Assembly: GCA_024635465.1 (NCBI GenBank)
Contig: JAGXIS010000126.1
Span: forward strand, 1 to 9,208
Source of the DNA: Bacteroidota bacterium
GTDB taxonomy: Bacteria > Bacteroidota > Rhodothermia > Balneolales > Balneolaceae
DNA: 9,208 nucleotides
Direction: 5' to 3'
Both the position numbers and the translations under genes were made by a program. Of this stretch, positions 6,312 through 9,208 are shown piece after piece; the first letter of the stretch is position 1, and the number at the start of each line of letters is the position of its first letter. Under the pieces are notes generated by a model. The model saw nothing but the letters and a program-made list of their open reading frames with translations. It was not told the DNA's origin and ran no database searches.

Positions 6312-7202
6312 CTATTTATTTACTCTGACCCTATAAACAACATCCCGCGAAGTGATAAAAAGGTCATTTCCATCCATTCCACCCCAGGCAAGATTAGTAA
6401 TTTGCTGATCAAATTGAATCTGATGCAACTGTTCACCTTCTTCATCAAATACTGTAAACCCGTTTGGACCGGTTGTATAGAGACGACCTTCACTATCGAC
6501 AATCATACCGTCCGCTCCTCCCATACTAGTCATCTCACCTATATTTGTGAACAGTATGGAGTCGCCCAAATCCCCATTCTCCATTACTTCGAATCTTCGG
6601 ATATTTCCTGTGGCCGAATCATTTACATATAGATAATTTTCATCCGGTGAAAATACGATTCCGTTTGGAAGGGCGAACTCATCATAAACAACCGTCAAAC
6701 TACTATCGGAATTAATTCTGTACACACCCTGAACATCCAGCTCTTTATCTTCATCTGATACGCCAAAATCGGGATCTGTAAAATAGATGAGTCCATCAGA
6801 CCGAACAGCGATATCATTCGGGCTATTGAGTCTCATCCCATCGTACTGTTCTGCAAGTGGTTCCAATTCCAGATCCTCTGTTACAGTAGAAATTTTTCCG
6901 GCATGCTGTGCAATAACAATGGTACCATCCGGCAGTGTCTTAATTCCATTCGAAAACCCTGATGAATCAATATATACTTCTGATTCAGGATTGCCCGGTG
7001 TCCACTTATAGATGGTATTTGCCGGTATATCACTAAAAATCAGATACCCTTCAGGATGCCAAAGCGGTCCCTCCGTAAATTGGAATCCACTGGTTACCAC
7101 TTCAGGTTCACCCAAAAAAGGCTCCTCATTCGTTTCACATGCTGCTGTAATGAACAATACCGCTAAAAAGGCGGCCATTAAAATTGATCTGAACAGATTC
7201 AT
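6312..7202 (-). CDS. SMP-30/gluconolactonase/LRE-like lipoprotein
   Basis: A predicted exported six-bladed beta-propeller of the SMP-30/gluconolactonase family, whose members hydrolyse sugar lactones or other lactones and esters with one divalent metal. The N-terminus MNLFRSILMA is followed by a hydrophobic run and ITAAC, a slightly unusual lipobox with C22 as the lipidated residue; that places the enzyme in the periplasm or on the outer membrane. The expected metal ligands are visible: E44 in FTEGPLWH, N180 in LPNGIVFSPDE and D231 in GGADGM, with N129 in NSPND as the usual substrate-side Asn. The 296 residues are typical. The true substrate is not predictable. The gene has a well-formed promoter, TTTG-N18-TATCTTTG, and a perfect palindrome at the predicted transcription start, so it is probably regulated as its own unit. 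AGAAAG just upstream of the ATG is a weak ribosome binding site. Confidence 0.92.
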   Translation of the reverse strand: MNLFRSILMAAFLAVLFITAACETNEEPFLGEPEVVTSGFQFTEGPLWHPEGYLIFSDIPANTIYKWTPGNPESEVYIDSSGFSNGIKTLPDGTIVIAQHAGKISTVTEDLELEPLAEQYDGMRLNSPNDIAVRSDGLIYFTDPDFGVSDEDKELDVQGVYRINSDSSLTVVYDEFALPNGIVFSPDENYLYVNDSATGNIRRFEVMENGDLGDSILFTNIGEMTSMGGADGMIVDSEGRLYTTGPNGFTVFDEEGEQLHQIQFDQQITNLAWGGMDGNDLFITSRDVVYRVRVNK

Positions 7203-7221
7203 AATCTTTCTATTTGTTTGC

Positions 7222-7238
7222 GTTTAAATGATTTAAAC
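7222..7238. promoter_or_regulatory. candidate operator palindrome of the SMP-30 gene
   Basis: GTTTAAAT (7222-7229), a central G, and ATTTAAAC (7231-7238) form a perfect 17-bp inverted repeat. It abuts the -7 box, sharing one base with it, and covers the expected transcription start. A dimeric repressor bound here would block initiation. No regulator gene is adjacent in the window. The rest of 7203-7429 holds only the promoter; I see no gene or clear terminator for the kinase. Confidence 0.5.
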
Positions 7239-7267
7239 AAAGATAATAAAAGGAAGGAACAATCAAA
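7238..7267 (-). promoter_or_regulatory. Bacteroidota-type promoter of the SMP-30 gene
   Basis: On the - strand TTTG (7267-7264) is followed by an 18-nt spacer and TATCTTTG (7245-7238). Both boxes match the -33 and -7 consensus, and the spacing is about what is known for this promoter class. The -7 box lies 35 nt before the ATG at 7202, giving a 5' leader of roughly 28 nt. Confidence 0.75.
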
Positions 7268-7429
7268 CAGGTTTTACAATCGCAGTGTTGAAAAGGATTA
7301 TGATCCATCTGTGTCTCTAAAATCGGTAGTCCAAATTGATTAAGATAGCGCTCTACAAAACTACAAATTCATGTGTGATCTCTCTTGTCTGAGCTGCCTC
7401 ACTTGAGTTATTCTGATTTTCAACTTCTA

Positions 7430-8899
7430 CTACTCTCTTTCCGGTTTAATGGGCAGTCGAATGGCGAAAATCGCACCTCCTTTTGAAGAGTTATTTACGG
7501 AGATGGTACCTCCATGCTGTTCAACGATATTTTTACTGATCGACAAACCCAACCCCAATCCGAATTTTACTTCAGACTTTTTAGTGGAGAAGTTAGACTC
7601 AAAAATTTTATCCAGCAGTTCCTCTTGGATTCCCGGGCCGGAATCCTGAATGGAAACCCACACAGACTCTTCATCAAAATTTGATCGAATGGAAAGTGAA
7701 CCGTTTTTCCCCATTGCATCAGCAGAGTTCAGGATGATATTAGTCCAAACCTGGTTTAAGGCTGCCGGATTTACCCTTAACAACGGCAGTTCGGGTAGGT
7801 CCAGGTTTATATCATAATACTTAATTCGGTTACTGGTGAGCTGAAGTGTGTCGTGAATGCCCTCACGAATATCAATCTCTTCCCACATGCTTTCCGTATC
7901 TGTACGGCTGTAACTTTTCAGGCTTTTCACAAGCCCGGCGATTCGGGTGCCGGCCGATTCAATATTTTGAAACATCTTTCCCAGTTCAAAATGGTGAAGA
8001 TAAAACTCCAATGAATCCACATCGTAAATCTTGTTCTTTTGAAGCAACTCTACCCTATCATCGGGGAGTTGAGCCAGCATCCTGAGTTGAGAAGGAGCTG
8101 CCTTTGGAAAGAGATCTTTCAAAGATTTTGTCCGTTTTCTGATCGTTGATGTATCCGAATATGGAGCATTTTTCCCAGCTTCATAGAGACTCTTCAGCAG
8201 CTTTTGATCGCCTTCTCCATCCTCTAAACGATCCATCAGCTCCGAGATCTTTTCTTCCAGGGTCTCGGTTGATCGCAGCAGCGACGCCGTTGGATTGTTT
8301 ACTTCATGAGCAAAACCGGCCACTAGCTGACCCAGTGTTGCCATTTTTTCTTGATAGATCAATCGATTTTGCGCCTCTTTCAGCTCCATAAAAGCACGCT
8401 GTGATTCATTCCGCTCATCACGCAATTTGCTGTTCACTGAATTGAGCTTCATCTGCAGGATGATCGTATTTCTGAATCGGTCGAGCAGATTTGCCAGAAT
8501 TAACTCATCCATGTAACCCTTAAACCGCTCATTCTCTTTTAGGAGACGTCGAACTTCTTCATCCGGAATTTTTAACACGGACGATGGTTCGATAACTTTA
8601 CAAGTTGTCAGGGACAACTCACCGGTTGTAAATGCAATAATACCAATAAAAGACCCAGCCTCCAGTCGCATAATCGGAAAGTCCGTGACTAAGTCCGGCT
8701 TCTTTTTATAAAGCTCGACCACCCCATCCAACAAGATGTAGATATGTTCAAGTTTTTGCCCCTCCGTTAAAAGAATCTCATTTTTTTCGTAATGTTCCAG
8801 ATAATTATGAGAATGGGATGTATCTCCAAACAGTCTCTGAATTAATTCAGTGACGTGTTTACGATCTTCAATCCACTTTTTACTAAGTTTAAAATCCAT
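7430..8899 (-). CDS. cNMP-binding-domain sensor histidine kinase
   Basis: A soluble sensor kinase with no membrane segment. Residues about 33-125 form a cyclic-nucleotide-binding-like beta-roll with EGQKLEHIYILLDGVVELY and AGSFIGIIAF, but the conserved Glu and Arg of the phosphate cassette are missing (I87, S96/L97), so cAMP binding is doubtful. A helical linker (about 140-185) leads to the dimerisation domain with FAHEVNNP, where H198 is the phospho-acceptor. The second dimerisation helix appears only at about 307-335, with an insertion of about 80 residues between. The ATPase domain has the N box (N391 in NIILNSADAM), G1 box DSGPGI (419-424) and G2 box GLGLGLSIS. It begins 11 nt after the upstream response regulator gene, which is probably its partner and in the same operon. 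AAGAG upstream of the ATG at 8899 is a weak ribosome binding site. The signal sensed is unknown. Confidence 0.93.
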   Translation of the reverse strand: MDFKLSKKWIEDRKHVTELIQRLFGDTSHSHNYLEHYEKNEILLTEGQKLEHIYILLDGVVELYKKKPDLVTDFPIMRLEAGSFIGIIAFTTGELSLTTCKVIEPSSVLKIPDEEVRRLLKENERFKGYMDELILANLLDRFRNTIILQMKLNSVNSKLRDERNESQRAFMELKEAQNRLIYQEKMATLGQLVAGFAHEVNNPTASLLRSTETLEEKISELMDRLEDGEGDQKLLKSLYEAGKNAPYSDTSTIRKRTKSLKDLFPKAAPSQLRMLAQLPDDRVELLQKNKIYDVDSLEFYLHHFELGKMFQNIESAGTRIAGLVKSLKSYSRTDTESMWEEIDIREGIHDTLQLTSNRIKYYDINLDLPELPLLRVNPAALNQVWTNIILNSADAMGKNGSLSIRSNFDEESVWVSIQDSGPGIQEELLDKIFESNFSTKKSEVKFGLGLGLSISKNIVEQHGGTISVNNSSKGGAIFAIRLPIKPERE

Positions 8900-8910
8900 G
8901 CGGTATTCTC

Positions 8911-9208
8911 TTATTGATCTGAGGGACCACCACCTTTGCGAATAAACTCAGCGATGCGTTCACTATTTAAAACTTGCATGTAGGGGAGCGGGTTTTTCAC
9001 ATGATTTAAGACATAGTCCGTCAAAAGTTCGCGAACAATTTCAACCAACTCCTCTTTTTGCCATGGTTTTGAAATATAGTGTTTCAGATCGGCTTCATTA
9101 ACAGCACGAACCGTCTCCTGCAGTCCTGCCTGTCCCGTAATCAATACTTTTCTAGTCTGGGCCGTATCTTCATTGTTTTGCATTTCAACCAGCAACTCAA
9201 CCCCATTA
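8911..9208 (-). CDS. response regulator, receiver domain C-terminal part (cut by window edge)
   Basis: The frame is open to the right edge, so the gene starts outside the window. The visible 99 residues begin NGVELLVEMQ, the helix after the phospho-acceptor loop of a receiver domain. They continue with KVLITGQAG (the conserved Thr/Ser region), then HYISKPW with the invariant receiver Lys, and the last helix EELVEIVRELL. The phospho-acceptor Asp itself lies outside. After the receiver there is only a tail of about 30 residues ending GGGPSDQ, so no DNA-binding output domain follows; an N-terminal domain cannot be excluded. The TTG at 9195 is internal to the receiver fold and not a start. The histidine kinase follows 11 nt downstream, so this is likely its cognate receiver and the pair an operon whose promoter is outside the window. 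Confidence 0.85.
   Translation of the reverse strand, partial: NGVELLVEMQNNEDTAQTRKVLITGQAGLQETVRAVNEADLKHYISKPWQKEELVEIVRELLTDYVLNHVKNPLPYMQVLNSERIAEFIRKGGGPSDQ

Noticed and set aside
7368..7429. Terminator after the histidine kinase gene
   Set aside because: Only a 4-bp stem (CTCA/TGAG) is present and no T-run follows on the - strand.
7846..8391. Two + strand open frames opposite the kinase gene
   Set aside because: They lie wholly inside a clear histidine kinase on the other strand, have no recognisable domain and no ribosome binding site that I can see.
8911..9195. Complete 94-residue small protein starting at the TTG at 9195
   Set aside because: The frame stays open to the window edge and the upstream codons (NGVEL) continue a receiver-domain fold, so this is the end of a longer gene.
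1..9208. Defence system, CRISPR array, prophage or secondary-metabolite cluster
   Set aside because: All long genes are recognisable housekeeping, peptidase, lipoprotein or signalling families, and no spaced direct-repeat array or integrase-like gene is present.

Overview
The window looks like ordinary chromosomal DNA from a Bacteroidota-type bacterium, most plausibly a marine, mildly halophilic member of the Balneolota (Balneola, Gracilimonas or Rhodohalobacter-like). This is inferred from three things: TAnnTTTG-type -7 promoter elements upstream of two genes, mostly weak Shine-Dalgarno sequences, and moderate-to-low GC with acidic proteins. No 16S rRNA or other marker gene is present, so the assignment is tentative.

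Layout. The left third (1-3335) is on the + strand. It holds a 587-residue dihydrolipoamide acyltransferase (E2) gene with two nearly identical lipoyl domains, closed by a strong terminator. A two-gene panC-panD unit follows, making pantothenate from beta-alanine and pantoate, with PanD supplying the beta-alanine; it has its own terminator. A 236-bp gene-free spacer (3336-3571) is filled with palindromic repeat debris and separates this block from convergent genes.

The rest (3572-9208) is on the - strand. In the order transcribed, from the right edge: the C-terminal end of a response regulator, cut by the window; a cNMP-binding-domain histidine kinase 11 nt downstream; a secreted SMP-30/gluconolactonase-like lipoprotein with its own promoter and an operator-like palindrome; a DUF1684 lipoprotein; and a cytosolic M20 dipeptidase with its own promoter.

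How the genes work together. panC and panD are a clear pathway pair. The response regulator and kinase are almost certainly a two-component pair. The E2, the dipeptidase, DUF1684 and SMP-30 genes are individually recognisable but have no obvious common job. I see no mobile element gene, CRISPR array, defence cassette, RNA gene or secondary-metabolite cluster, and nothing I would call a previously undescribed system. The most interesting signals are small: a dispersed palindromic repeat that runs in frame through the 5' end of the DUF1684 gene and may supply its start codon, a perfect 17-bp palindrome at the predicted start of SMP-30 transcription, and an insertion of roughly 80 residues inside the kinase dimerisation domain.
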